Part shown: positions 12,568 to 23,353 of the stretch, piece by piece | Numbering within the stretch: position 1 is the stretch's first letter | Layout: every line of letters starts with the position of its first letter | Assembly: GCA_038277395.1 (NCBI GenBank) | Contig: CM076194.1 | Coordinates: 182,126,578-182,190,577, forward strand | Length of the DNA stretch: 64,000 nt | From: Dryocosmus kuriphilus | Lineage: Eukaryota; Arthropoda; Insecta; Hymenoptera; Cynipidae | Direction: 5' to 3' | Made by a program: the position numbers and the translations under genes | Notes under the pieces: generated by a model | What the model was told of the DNA's origin: nothing | Seen by the model: only the letters and a program-made list of their open reading frames with translations | The model's database searches: none

Positions 12568-13533
12568 CTATCTCCTCATATAAAAGGCTGTCCAAAGGAG
12601 TACCAGTAGACTGGGGGGTCCAAATCTGAAATATTCAAGTGTGCAGGACCAACGGGCTGAGCCCTGCCAGACTGAGATCCTGGCTCTTGGCTCGGGACGA
12701 AAAATACCACGATCCACGAGAGCTGCCTCAGCTTCTTCAAAGCCGCAATCCATCGAGAATCTTTGACGCATTATTTCAAATTCATATTGATCAACTAAGC
12801 AGTTTCAGGAAGATATAAGGTGAGCACCACTGCAGTTGGCGCACCGAGCCTCCCTGAGTTTATTAGGACACTCATTAGTGTTATGGAACTCACCAAAAAT
12901 TCACGCACGTATCTGGTGTCCTTGCATTGATTCGCATCATGCCTAAAACGCTGACACCTATAGCATCTCCTTGGATAGAGGTACCGAGATAAGGGAAAAA
13001 AAGCCCGGTAGGAAGAGAGTACGAGGTACCTTGGGCACTGAGACAGAGAGATAGCTCAACATTCTCAGATGGAGAACAATCTTGATTCGTTATACGCCTG
13101 ACCGCTAAGTCGGAGTTCTTAATTGATGGGTCAAGGCGGTCTAAGATGTTGATGTAGTGTATTTCAGAGCTACGTCTCTAATGGAGGCCCTCTTCCTGAT
13201 GAGAGATTCGGGAGTAAATAGCTTGTACCCACCCAAGCACAGATCCGGAGAATCCAATTAAAGGTTAGCGACGAGACAGGTGTCGCAACAAATCCTGACC
13301 AGGTTCAGTCCATTCCTGAATATTCTGGTGCACCTGGAAATAATAGAATTAATAGAGCCGGCAAGAGCCAGAGCATCATATCGACCCATGCTCCGGTTGG
13401 GTCTCGATCTCTCCGTAAGGACAATGTAAGGAGGAGAAAATGACTCAGTAAACCGGATGTTCAGGAAGGAGGGGTCTCTCTGCCACAGGAGGTCTTTCAG
13501 ATTGGAGGAAGTAGGGGCCGCAAATGACAGCAT
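12568..13533 (-). pseudogene. Jockey-type LINE ORF1 with zinc knuckles, decayed
   Basis: The minus strand of 12840-13000 codes for a chain of Gag-like zinc knuckles. The first is CYRCQRFRHDANQC (CX2CX4HX4C). The next retains GEFHNTNEC after a small deletion, and the last begins CANCSGAH. Three knuckles at this spacing are characteristic of ORF1 of jockey and R1-type non-LTR elements, which coats the element RNA. The flanking frames (13258-13533 upstream, 12568-12771 downstream) are interrupted. The LINE body that should follow is absent. Confidence 0.7.
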
Positions 13534-13626
13534 TCTCTCCGAAGAGCGGTCCGTATGAGAAGTATTTGAGCATGTGTGAATGCCCGCAGGTGGGGAGGTC
13601 TGATCGATCTGAGAGAAAGAGGTGGA

Positions 13627-13644
13627 GGGGGGGGGGGGGGGGGG
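13627..13644. repeat. Poly-G tract
   Basis: About 18 consecutive G residues separate the jockey-type fragment from the MULE-type relic. The tract length is likely to be unreliable. Confidence 0.9.
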
Positions 13645-13665
13645 AGTCTAATTTGAGTTACTTTA

Positions 13666-14388
13666 TTGGAATGTGACTACGTCACATCTATCGATTCACT
13701 CCCAGTCTTGTTTTTTATAGTGTCCAATAAGAAGTTTCACTTCAAAATCTGTAAGAAGGCAATCATTAACGCTTGTGACGAAAAATTGCCAAATGTGCCA
13801 GTTTCATCTTGTTTCTTTCGCCTTGGTCAATTGCTAAACCGAAAAGTGTAAAGTGTTAGCTTGTAGGAGGTCTATAATAATTCCTTTCACCGTGATATAC
13901 AAACATACATCCACATGCTTCTACCGCTTGCTAATATTTCCTTATATTACGTTGTGCAGGTATTTCAACTCCTTAAAGATGATTCCCCTAATAATTTTAA
14001 CGCAGTCATAGAATATTTAGAGAAATATCACATTATTGCTAGACCGGGCAGAGGACGAGGGGCAGTTTAAACACGTTATCTGCCAAGATTGTGGAATCGA
14101 TATGAAGCAACTCTTACCGACGAGCACAAGACGAATAATGTAAGTGAAGGCTGGCACAATCGGGTTAGACCAGTGATCGGAAAACATCATCCAGACCTCT
14201 ACTCTGCACTTAGCGAGTTCCAAAAAAAGCACATGGACACGGATATCATAATTACCAAATTAAGCTTGGGAAGGATAGTTAAGGCAGTGCCGAAGAAGTG
14301 GTTTGCAATTGAAAAGAGAATCAAAACCATAAACAAAGATTACGAAAGCGTTTGCGACAACCGGATACTCTATTTCCTGCGGCAGTAG
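13666..14388 (+). pseudogene. MULE-type transposase relic, C-terminal part
   Basis: The plus strand reads AIINACDEKLPNV then CFFRLGQLLNRKV (13666-13851). After an interruption, probably an intron ending at a TGTGCAG acceptor near 13958, it reads VFQLLKDDS. It then reads LWNRYEATLTDEHKTNNVSE followed directly by GWHNR and a HHPDLYSAL block (14089-14388). The pattern CFFHxxQ, then TNNxxEGWHN, then HP is the C-terminal half of Mutator-like transposases, often paired with FLYWCH fingers in insects. A TAA at about 14068 interrupts the frame and the N-terminal catalytic part is missing. It is a fossil, not a functional transposase. Confidence 0.65.
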
Positions 14389-14497
14389 CATACAATATTG
14401 TTTTGTAGTATTTAAAAAAAAATATTCGGGAACATTTGCTGCAGTTTCCGGTTTGAACTGGCTTATAGCTTCAGGTCGTCCATCTACATAAGATGGG

Positions 14498-14884
14498 TCA
14501 GTTGATGGCCATCCTCTTTATCATGAACTTTGAACCCATGGCGCCCAACGTTCTAACGAATGCCACAGCTGCATAATACACAAGAGTTTGCACCTGTAAC
14601 ACAGATAGTTTTGCGGTCAAATACATGGACAAATCCTTGTTGCTTAGGTGTCCTATTAGTGCATTCATATCCTCCGTGATGTGCATCTTTGGCAGCGAAC
14701 GCCTTTGTGTTGATTCTACATTTTTGAACTCTAGTAAAGCACGATTAGAATTTCTTTCAAGGTGCTGCAGTTTTTCAGGGATTTCGCTGTTTACATCAAC
14801 GACAACTTTAATGTCCGGATGTGGTTCTAGTGGCTCATCTTCATTATCCCTAGCACTTTGATTTTGTATTGATTTTCCGATCAC
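14498..14884 (-). pseudogene. LINE-like ORF fragment
   Basis: A minus-strand frame of about 128 codons contains MHITEDMNALIGHLSNKD and the hydrophobic block VQTLVYYAAVAFVRTLG. I associate this order with the region upstream of the RT in the same arthropod LINE group as the 3.1-4.4 kb copy, but I cannot name it firmly. It is followed in the genome by the dispersed repeat at 15010. Confidence 0.4.
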
Positions 14885-15009
14885 TGTTTGATATTGTGAT
14901 GCAACGCTTCCTCTAAACGATGTTCATTATCGATGTTTTTTCTCGTAGAATAAACGTCCCGCTTAATCTTTAATGCTCTTTTGAGATAAGTTGATGCTCC
15001 TCAACGGTA

Positions 15010-15088
15010 TTCCTGTGGAGATGGTTGACTGAAAAACGCTAACGCCAGTCAAAGCATCCTCAACAGGCACAGTTGATGTTCCACTGTA
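15010..15088. repeat. Dispersed repeat, copy 2
   Basis: This is homologous to 1990-2085 in the same orientation, sharing GGCACAGTTGATGTTCCACT and the preceding AACGCCA and AGTCAA words. It lies just upstream, in minus-strand sense, of the LINE-like fragment. Confidence 0.65.
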
Positions 15089-15099
15089 AAATTTTATTT

Positions 15100-16178
15100 G
15101 AAAATTTTTGTCATGATTAATGCAAAACTAAGATATTACTCTGTGAGTTCCACATTTTACTAGAATATATTCGATTTTACTTTTATTTTTATCAAGCCGT
15201 TTTTCGTTATGTGCACTGAATTAGGCGCATGTCTCTCAATTATAAGCTTTGACCTAGGGCTATCAGCGGCAAATCAGTAAGCTAACAGCTATTTGTGATA
15301 CAAGTGCGCAAAAATAGGTAATTGCTGACGAGTGTGATTTCAGCCTTCGCCTACACATTTTTTCCAATACCCGCGCCGGGTATGCGGCTTTGGATGCTTG
15401 TTGAGAGAGAACGAAGTTATAGATTCCTCAATCGATGAAGTTTTCGTGGTGGAAACTATTTTTGTCAATAATGGGAGAAGTAATTCGTTGCAAAATCCAC
15501 ATTTTCGTCTGCGGTAATTGGGGAAAATGTCGTGTGCATCATATAGGAAACACATTTTTTTGAGACAGACAATTTTGCCTGTTGACTTTTTACGTCTCTG
15601 GCGTGGTTTAGCTGTATAAATGAATTTCGAATTCTCCTATTTCATTTTTCACCGCTAAAACCATACACATTGGTGATGGAAAACTGGCTAGAAAACTAGA
15701 CCTGCTTGTAAAAACTGTTTTTTTTTTCTGGCTCGAATGGTTTCGAAATGTCGAGAACTGATGATAAATGATTAGGTCAAAATTCGCACATGAATCTAAT
15801 ACCTTCAATCATAAATGATGAAAATGTGTAAAGAAGAATTTGTTTTCATAACATCCGATGCCTGTTTAGCGGGGAGAAAGTAGACTGTTTCACACGTGCG
15901 CGTAGTTTCGATCTTATGTAAGAAGGCAGGCATCTTAACGGTAAAAAAAGTAAAAAAAACAGCTGACAGAAACTGCATTAGGTGAAGTAACTCCATCGCT
16001 AAAGCGTGCGCACGTAATCTTGATGTACGTCTTAAAGCCAACTTGAGACCGTGGTGTTTTGTGTCACATGTGTTGTATACATCTCGGGCTTATGTAACAC
16101 CCACGCTTTACAGGCATCATAAAGTCGAATATTCAATAGAAATTTTGTGAAAAATGGTATTCGTGATAACGGGGAGAA
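15100..16178. other. Upstream flank of the zinc-finger gene, no gene recognised
   Basis: Short minus-strand frames (15340-15555, 15608-15808, 15805-16041) have no family resemblance and no splice logic I can defend. The promoter of the zinc-finger gene may lie here, but I see no convincing TATA element at a useful distance. Confidence 0.4.
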
Positions 16179-16227
16179 GCAACGATTTCAACTCGTGTGA
16201 TATTTCCACACTTGTTGAAACCATTGC
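16179..16227. other. 49-nt imperfect hairpin
   Basis: The arms GCAAxxxTTTCAACxxGTGTG and CACACxxGTTGAAAxxxTTGC (x marks mismatches) pair in an almost continuous stem with a loop of about seven bases. It sits about 260 bases upstream of the zinc-finger start codon. It is too short for a typical insect microRNA precursor. Confidence 0.6.
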
Positions 16228-16294
16228 CTTTTTTCCCTTCTCATGCAATATACAATTGTTTGAATTTCTGTCCTTAACATTTTAATTTGCTTTC

Positions 16295-16487
16295 AGGTGT
16301 ACAACTACAACGCTTGTTACCAAAAATGATTCCAAAATCATCCAAGTCTGCTAAACACACATTCTTCTGAAGAACTTGATAGTTCAACCGTCATCTCCAT
16401 TTTAAGTCTATAGGTAATGATACGGGAACGCCTAATTCTTATCTCAAAAAATTTCAGGATCGTTGAAAGCACCATATAATAAAAGCA
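16295..16487 (+). promoter_or_regulatory. Probable 5' leader of the zinc-finger gene, with short uORF
   Basis: A good acceptor (TTGCTTTCAG, ending at 16297) precedes a leader that holds a 14-codon upstream ORF (16326-16370). A second acceptor-like TTTCAG ends at 16457, and a donor-like TAG-GTAATG lies at 16414, but an intron of 44 bases would be very short. A TGA in frame at 16464 forbids coding continuity from upstream exons, so translation of the main ORF must begin at 16488. Confidence 0.45.
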
Positions 16488-19400
16488 ATGGAGCACAGAG
16501 AAAGTGATACTAGTGCTCAAATGTTAATGAAAATGAAAAACTCAAACTATATTACTTATACTGACGAAGATTATGAAAAAGGCTTAGAAATGTTGAATCT
16601 TCCCATGAAAATGTTTCTAGATACGCTAGAATACAATCCTAAAATTGTATTTGTTAAATTAAATCATATTGGGGAAAACTGTTATTCAAATGGATCTGTG
16701 TATAAGACTAGAAATAAGTCTGTTGTAAATTTTCTATCGCCAATTGAAGTAGAGCAAAAAGCAGTTCAAGATGTAAAATTGATGTGTAGTACAATACAAA
16801 AGATGATATTGGCTTCAGGAAAGTTAATTACATCTGGCATTCAACCAGTTCAGACCGTCAATGTTACACCTACTTCTTTAGTTAACTGTAAAACATGTAA
16901 AGCCACATTCTCAAAAAGATCAGATTTGGTTAATCATATTGACAGTAATCATCCAGATATTCCACTGCAGAGTTGCACTTTTTGTGGTAGAAAATTTCTT
17001 GTGCTTCGTGGTCTGGCGCAACACATTAATATGACGCATGCAGTGATTATGATGGAGAAGAAGAGCAAGGACTCCTGTGAAAGCAGCGAAAGTTTTCTTT
17101 TCAACACACGTTCAGACGGAGAAGATGTGAATAAGGATCATTGGACATACTCTAAATATCTAAAGGATTCAAGCAAGGGTTCTGCTGAAAAGGAGAAGGT
17201 GAACGATGATTCTGCGTGTAAATATAATTCAAAATTTCCCAGTGCAATTTTTGTTATCGGCAATGAGGGGTCATCATCATCGAATTCTCTTACAAACTCG
17301 GGTAATTCAAACGATTTATTTAAAAAAGACAAAAATATTGATTCTCTTAGTTTACTATCTTTGAATTCGGAAAGAAAATCAAATTTGGACATTCCTGTGA
17401 TGAGTGTGATTGAAGAAAACGAAGAAACCGAAAATCCTTCGGAAGTCCAAGTACCTGCAATCCTACCCGCAGATCAGCACGACGTTCGGAAAACCATACT
17501 TAAACCAGAAAGTAATGATTCGGGTAAACCTAACGAAAATCTAGATTTCATCGTCTCTTCAAACACCAGCATTAAACTTAAAACGTTGGAGAACGCATTT
17601 ACTGGGTCTGCTACACTGTTTCAAGATACATCTTTAATTCCGAGTACCTTAAAAGAGAGAAAAATTCCGGATTTTGATTCAATAACTGATATTTCAATTT
17701 ACAAAAGCAATGCACTCCTTGACATTGGTCGCACGAGTAAGGAAACTAGTGAACCGAAACCCACAGTTAAAGGTAATGATCTGACAGAGTTGAACAGCAT
17801 TCAGAACGAAGCAGGCTTTGATAATGTAATAGTATCTGAAAACCAGAAAAGACTGTTATTTACCAAATTTGGAGAAGAGGAAATAATGCCTTTGAGCAGT
17901 CAAAATGATGAGAAAACGACCACTAAAGCCTTGGCAGCAGACGACCCTCAAGTGTTTTCTGAAAAAATATGCTGTATATGTCTAGACATAATTAATTTAA
18001 CGCGGCATATATTCGACAGGCAACAGTACTCGAAGTCCAAATGTCATGAATGTCCATTTTGTGGAGTGCGTTACGCAGATATTTATTTTGAACATCACGT
18101 TGCAACGGTTCACCTTGTATGTGATAAAGAAGAATGTAGATCCCGAGTTATTCTAACTGGTTCCAAGTTGCGCAAACTGCTGAATATGCAAATAAAAATG
18201 GAGTGCATACATGTAAATTGCAATCATAATTCTTTGACTGATTTAAAAAAGTCTAAAAGTAATTCAGATCATGCAAAATTGATTGATGATCAAACAATAA
18301 AGAAGGTTGACAGCCTGAAGGATATAAACGTGTTTGTAAATGATATAAACGCATCAAAACGTCAAGAATGCGATGCAACAAAGAACAACATAGAAAATTA
18401 TGAGCCTGAATATTTTTCAAAGGACCTAAATACTTGTTGGAAGAATTCAGAAGACTTTGAAAGAGAACAGGAAAAAATAATGCTATTATCCAATGAATGC
18501 AATGCTTCAGACTTGAAATTTTCTATCAAAGTTGAACCTTGTCACAACAACATAAAGGAAGAGGAGGACTGCTTCGAGGAAAATGAGCATGTACGCTATA
18601 CTGATTCTTTACCTGTTGATACGCAGAGTTGTAATATGGAAGAGACTAAAGTATCCTCTAGCAATGGTTACCTTTATAAAATATCATCAGAACATTCACG
18701 TTTTGATGAATCATCGAAAATCATTAAAGTAGAATCGTCCGAATCTTGCTTTTGCTGTTGTGTTTGCAAAAAAACTTTTCATCAAGAACAAAAATTGTTG
18801 GCACATTTATTCAATTATCATCGATTCTCTTATCCTTTTACTTGTGATATTTGTTTTTTATGCTATAAACACGTAAAAGATTTAAAAACACATGTGCAAG
18901 TGCACGGAAAACACATGGTATCGGGGAAAATAATGTCAAACACATCTGATACCGATGAAACGGTTTCTCTTCAAAAATGTTATTTATCAGATAAAACTAC
19001 TCCATTTGAATTTCGTGTGAAGGAAGAACCGTATTATTTGGCCAAATCCACTGAAGCGCAACATCTTGAATCTGAAAAGTCAAACTTGATGAAAGATTCA
19101 TCGACTCTTGAACGCAGTGTTTTGAACGCAGATACTTGTATTGATCTTAATGTACCTGAAGAACTTGACTTTCTGAAATTCAATTCTACACAAGAACATG
19201 CTTCTATAGAATCCAACATATCGTCACTAATATCGACTATTAATTGCAGTCCAGCGAAAGTAACATTGAAATCTAATGATGCAACATTACACATAAAAAA
19301 TGAACAGAAAGATTCTCCCTCGAAGAAAAAGAAGCTGAAAATTCCATGTGTAGTGGAAAAAGTAGAATACCCACTAGATATTCACAATTTATATGCGCAT

Positions 19401-21953
19401 AGTCGAAAAGCGCAAGACCCGAAAGTAGTCAACAGTGTGGAGTTGGAACTTGACTCTAATTCGTCGACAGTATCTAATAATACGAATTTACTACCTGTTG
19501 AAACAAAGAAGAAGAAGAAGAATCCAACGGATTGTAATGTATCTTGTCTGAAAAAGCCTAATACAGTGAGGAGAAAAATGTCGACGTCGTTTTCAGTATC
19601 TACGAAAAAGAAGAAAAAAGATGATTTTCAAGCGCATACCGATTCCGCCGCCACTACTAATGAGGTTGTATTTCAATGTAAGACTTGTGAAAAGACATTT
19701 GATTTTAAAAGATCTTACAGTGAACACATGTTTTTTATGCACGATGCTATATTCGATGATTCAGTAGTATATGATTTATTAAAACCCAGTTCACGGGAGA
19801 GCAAAAATATTGAAAGCGCTCTCCAGAATACAGGATACAAAATAAATAGGTGTACCGACGCAGAATTTGCTCAGTCTACGAAAACTCGTGTGACAATAGA
19901 AGGAAAAGATTTTAATAGAGTAAAGGTATGCTCGATGGATTCAGCAAGCTTGGAAAAGCTAGACAAAAATCAGACAGATCAGGTTGTTAATAATAATGCA
20001 AGGAATTGTAGTCAGTGCGGTGAACGTTACGTACAAGTTACGTCTTATTTTCAACATAGATACGACATTCATGGCGATGATTCATTGGTACACGTGTGTG
20101 AAAATTGCAGCAAGGTCTTGATTACGGTAAATATGGTTAATTCGCATTTATGTACACAAGTCAATACTTTTTCCTGCAAGGATTGTGGATTGAAGTTTGT
20201 CAATGGTTTAGCACTGAAAGAACACAACACGGCGACGCATTTTGAATCTATTGGTCCGCACGTATGTCACGAGTGTAAAAAGTGTTTCTTGACAAACAGG
20301 ATGCTACAAAAACACAAGCGCATAATTCACTCAGATAGCGGCAGGAGAAGTTCAAGTTGTGTAAAGAAGGAAGTGAAGAGTAGATTGAAGGAATCAGATG
20401 GATCAAGAGCAAACACAATACATCAAGTGGAAAAAGTTGATAAAAACTCTTTTGTAAATGATGATGATCAAAATATGCTGAGAAAAGACCTAGCTGTGAA
20501 TCCAGTTAAGCCATTATTAATGAGTAAAAAAGGAAGAATTAATAGCCTTACGTGTCCTGTTTGTAAATTCGTTCTTCAATCCATTAGACGGTTACAAGCT
20601 CATTTGATGGTGAATCACAGCAAGGTGACCGATCTCTGCCTCCTGTGTAATAGATTATTTGCCTTTGGAAGAGGAATAAGGCACATGTTGGACTTTCATA
20701 TTATTCCTGTATGCAATAAAGACAATGAATATGTACTTTCCTGGGAAGGTGATCCAAGAAAAGACGTGAAAGAGGCTATTGAAGTGTTAGGTGAAAAAAG
20801 ATTGCTAGCAATTTGCAGTTACGATGATTATACAACAATGACAGATTCCGCATCATTTCAGTGTCGGCATTGTCCGATGACATATTCTGCTGTTCGATTT
20901 TATAGAACTCATTATGTACAACGACATGACGACTTTTGTGCACTTTGTGGTCAGAGCTTTGAGAGCAATAAGGATTTTACACTACATGTGGAAAACGTTC
21001 ATAATTCTTTGAAACATTACTTGTGGTTCACGGAAACTATTATTTCATCGATTATACAAACTGAAAAAAGCAAAGAGAACTCTTTAGAAACATTTATACA
21101 AATTATTGAGAGAAAATTGGACGAAAATGAAGTTAATGCTGCTTCGCAGCTACTAGAACGGATGGAAGTCGAAAGAATCTCGGAAAATTTTACTTATCCG
21201 GACAAGTATCATCTAGTTGCTGATGATACAACATGCAAGTTGCCTGGGTCAAACTCAGAGTTACTTGAGGAAGCTACAATCAGACCTAGTCTCTCACAAT
21301 TTCAAATTCCTGAGGAAGCTCGTGAGGTATCCATTGTAACAAATGAACAATTACCTCTGTTAGCAAGCGAGCCTCATATGGAATCATATCGGGCAGATAT
21401 TTTACAACTTCCAGACTTTTGCATGGAGTATGAAATTACAGACAATGGCACAGTAGTAACCCAGAATTCTAATTATTGCAGCAACGAAATACTTGTTCGC
21501 GGTATGAAAGAAGAGAAAGAATATACAGAGGAGGGAAAAGAAAGAAAACAAACAATCAATTCGACCACGTCTACCAGAACCTTAGAAATGTCAAACTGTA
21601 TTCTCGAAAACCCTACAAGGATTAATGATGGGTCAATAGTTGATTCAAAAGAGAGTGAAATTATGACTGTAATAGCAAGCTGCCCTGTAGCAACTAGTAG
21701 TCAGGTATCGTCGTCAGGACACATTGCGGAAGATATTTCATTAAAAAGGGGCGAAGAATGCAGTTCTGTTGCTGTGGGTATTAATAGTAATGCTAATAAC
21801 GAGAAAGTTGCTTTAGTAGTCACAGAAGATGATTTGCGCATATATAAAAATAATATTAAAGCTTTAGCTGAACGTTTGAGTACCACTTGTAATGAGTTGT
21901 CTGTGGACGAAATTGTTGACACCTTACAAGCTTATGTGATTTCACAAATTTAA
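16488..21953 (+). CDS. Large C2H2 zinc-finger protein, 1821 aa
   Basis: This is an uninterrupted ORF and the only convincing host gene here. It is probably a nuclear DNA- or RNA-binding regulator. I count about 14 C2H2 or near-C2H2 fingers: residues about 134-156, 163-185, 519-545, 757-780, 785-808, 1062-1085, 1174-1196, a degenerate one near 1198, then about 1224-1247, 1254-1277, 1355-1378, 1382-1404, 1456-1481 and 1483-1506. They are scattered in ones and twos rather than in a long tandem array with TGEKP linkers, so simple sequence-specific DNA reading is not assured. The long spacers are acidic and Ser-rich. Sumoylation-type motifs are visible: IKVEP (about 680), IIKVES (about 745) and VKEEP (about 844). 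Basic KKKK clusters near 950-1050 could serve as nuclear signals. The start is fixed by an in-frame TGA 24 bases upstream. I do not recognise an orthologue. Confidence 0.9.
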   Translation: MEHRESDTSAQMLMKMKNSNYITYTDEDYEKGLEMLNLPMKMFLDTLEYNPKIVFVKLNHIGENCYSNGSVYKTRNKSVVNFLSPIEVEQKAVQDVKLMCSTIQKMILASGKLITSGIQPVQTVNVTPTSLVNCKTCKATFSKRSDLVNHIDSNHPDIPLQSCTFCGRKFLVLRGLAQHINMTHAVIMMEKKSKDSCESSESFLFNTRSDGEDVNKDHWTYSKYLKDSSKGSAEKEKVNDDSACKYNSKFPSAIFVIGNEGSSSSNSLTNSGNSNDLFKKDKNIDSLSLLSLNSERKSNLDIPVMSVIEENEETENPSEVQVPAILPADQHDVRKTILKPESNDSGKPNENLDFIVSSNTSIKLKTLENAFTGSATLFQDTSLIPSTLKERKIPDFDSITDISIYKSNALLDIGRTSKETSEPKPTVKGNDLTELNSIQNEAGFDNVIVSENQKRLLFTKFGEEEIMPLSSQNDEKTTTKALAADDPQVFSEKICCICLDIINLTRHIFDRQQYSKSKCHECPFCGVRYADIYFEHHVATVHLVCDKEECRSRVILTGSKLRKLLNMQIKMECIHVNCNHNSLTDLKKSKSNSDHAKLIDDQTIKKVDSLKDINVFVNDINASKRQECDATKNNIENYEPEYFSKDLNTCWKNSEDFEREQEKIMLLSNECNASDLKFSIKVEPCHNNIKEEEDCFEENEHVRYTDSLPVDTQSCNMEETKVSSSNGYLYKISSEHSRFDESSKIIKVESSESCFCCCVCKKTFHQEQKLLAHLFNYHRFSYPFTCDICFLCYKHVKDLKTHVQVHGKHMVSGKIMSNTSDTDETVSLQKCYLSDKTTPFEFRVKEEPYYLAKSTEAQHLESEKSNLMKDSSTLERSVLNADTCIDLNVPEELDFLKFNSTQEHASIESNISSLISTINCSPAKVTLKSNDATLHIKNEQKDSPSKKKKLKIPCVVEKVEYPLDIHNLYAHSRKAQDPKVVNSVELELDSNSSTVSNNTNLLPVETKKKKKNPTDCNVSCLKKPNTVRRKMSTSFSVSTKKKKKDDFQAHTDSAATTNEVVFQCKTCEKTFDFKRSYSEHMFFMHDAIFDDSVVYDLLKPSSRESKNIESALQNTGYKINRCTDAEFAQSTKTRVTIEGKDFNRVKVCSMDSASLEKLDKNQTDQVVNNNARNCSQCGERYVQVTSYFQHRYDIHGDDSLVHVCENCSKVLITVNMVNSHLCTQVNTFSCKDCGLKFVNGLALKEHNTATHFESIGPHVCHECKKCFLTNRMLQKHKRIIHSDSGRRSSSCVKKEVKSRLKESDGSRANTIHQVEKVDKNSFVNDDDQNMLRKDLAVNPVKPLLMSKKGRINSLTCPVCKFVLQSIRRLQAHLMVNHSKVTDLCLLCNRLFAFGRGIRHMLDFHIIPVCNKDNEYVLSWEGDPRKDVKEAIEVLGEKRLLAICSYDDYTTMTDSASFQCRHCPMTYSAVRFYRTHYVQRHDDFCALCGQSFESNKDFTLHVENVHNSLKHYLWFTETIISSIIQTEKSKENSLETFIQIIERKLDENEVNAASQLLERMEVERISENFTYPDKYHLVADDTTCKLPGSNSELLEEATIRPSLSQFQIPEEAREVSIVTNEQLPLLASEPHMESYRADILQLPDFCMEYEITDNGTVVTQNSNYCSNEILVRGMKEEKEYTEEGKERKQTINSTTSTRTLEMSNCILENPTRINDGSIVDSKESEIMTVIASCPVATSSQVSSSGHIAEDISLKRGEECSSVAVGINSNANNEKVALVVTEDDLRIYKNNIKALAERLSTTCNELSVDEIVDTLQAYVISQI

Positions 21954-22005
21954 GGCGCTTTGGAAATTGTTTTTAAAAAAATTCTATCAAACTATAGAAC
22001 TTGTA

Positions 22006-22011
22006 AATAAA
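22006..22011 (+). terminator. Polyadenylation signal AATAAA
   Basis: The canonical hexamer lies 53 bases after the zinc-finger stop codon. Later candidates exist in the AT-rich flank, but this is the nearest. Confidence 0.6.
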
Positions 22012-22150
22012 AGGGTCACTATATTCCGGGAAAATTAATTAATAATTGCAAATGTAAAATGTAAAAGTGAAACCTCGTAGCATTTTGTGTCTTCTACAAA
22101 CGGAGCATTATTTCACAAGTATACTGACTAAAAAAATAAAATTTTTCCGA

Positions 22151-23353
22151 TCTAAGTTAAATTTGGGCAAAGTATTGTCCTATTAGATAGGTAGTTTATG
22201 GGGACATTTTTCGTCATTTGCATTAACTTTTACAGAGGGAGAGGGGTGAAAATTTTAGGATTTGCGTGTATATGATCTATACTTAGGTGATTTTTGACTC
22301 TTCTAATGGCGATATAAAATTTTCTTCTAGTACAGGTTCGATAGTTTTTTTCATACGCTTTCCGTTGTTTTTTGAGAATATACCATCTGCTTTGGCGATT
22401 TTGAGCTCTTTCAATTGTGATAATACATGTATTTACCATAGGGGCCCTTCAAGTATTACGTAACGCAATTTTCCGCAAATTTGGACGCTTTTTAAAATTT
22501 TTTTGTGACTCGAAAGAAAGCTTGGGCCTTTTATTATAAGAACCTTAAGATTAAAAAGGGGAATTTAAATTTTTTATTACCGAAAATAAGTTTGAAGTGC
22601 TCCGGTATACTCAGTGACGCTTGCATGTGTGTGCTGATGTTCTAAACGATTATTTTCATTAATTACAAATTAAACTCCCACTTTTTAATCTCATGGTTCT
22701 TACAGGAAAAAACCCAAGCGTTTTTTCTAATCCAAAACAAATTTTTTTAAAAGTATCGTATGAGAAAGTCATATTTCTTTTTTACCTTCATTTTTGAAGA
22801 TCAAATATTTATTTTTTCAAAAAAAGGGTACAACCAATGAAAAGGACATAAAAAAGCCTATTTTGAAACTGAAGTGGATGAAATTTTTTTATTGCATATA
22901 AAAGAATTTGAAATCGCCCAAACAGATGGTATTTTCTCAGAAATCACTAAACACTTATTTTCGTAAATAAAAAAAATCTCACTTTTTAACCTGATAGCTT
23001 GTAACGGAAGAAACCTCAGCTTTCTTTCAAGATAAAAAAAGAAGAAAAAAATATCCCTTTTTCCAAAAACCCTTAAATTTGTTTTTGACCTTCATTTTTG
23101 AAGGTCAAGTATTTATTAAAAAAAAAAATGCTTATCATCAATGAAAAGGGTGTGGAAAAGCTTGTCGAAACTGTACTGAACAAAAAATTTTGTACCGCTC
23201 TTAGAAGAGTTAAGAATCACAGAAGTAGGTCATATCCACGCTAATCCTAAAATTTTCACCCCTTGCCCTCGGTAAATATTTATCCAAATGACAAATTTTT
23301 TTTCCATAAGCTACCATCCAATAGGACAACACTTTACGTAAGTTTGACTTAGA
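22151..23353. mobile_element. Foldback element of about 1.2 kb with 155-bp inverted repeats
   Basis: The left arm (22151-22306) and right arm (23201-23353) are reverse complements at roughly 75 percent by eye. They share GTTGTCCTAT/ATTGTCCTAT, GGGGTGAAAATTTTAGGAT and ACTCTTCTAA. The interior also has a direct duplication: the block from CACTTTTTAA to ACCTTCATTTTTGAAG appears twice, around 22678 and 22980. There is no coding capacity, and the element is old and diverged. Confidence 0.75.
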
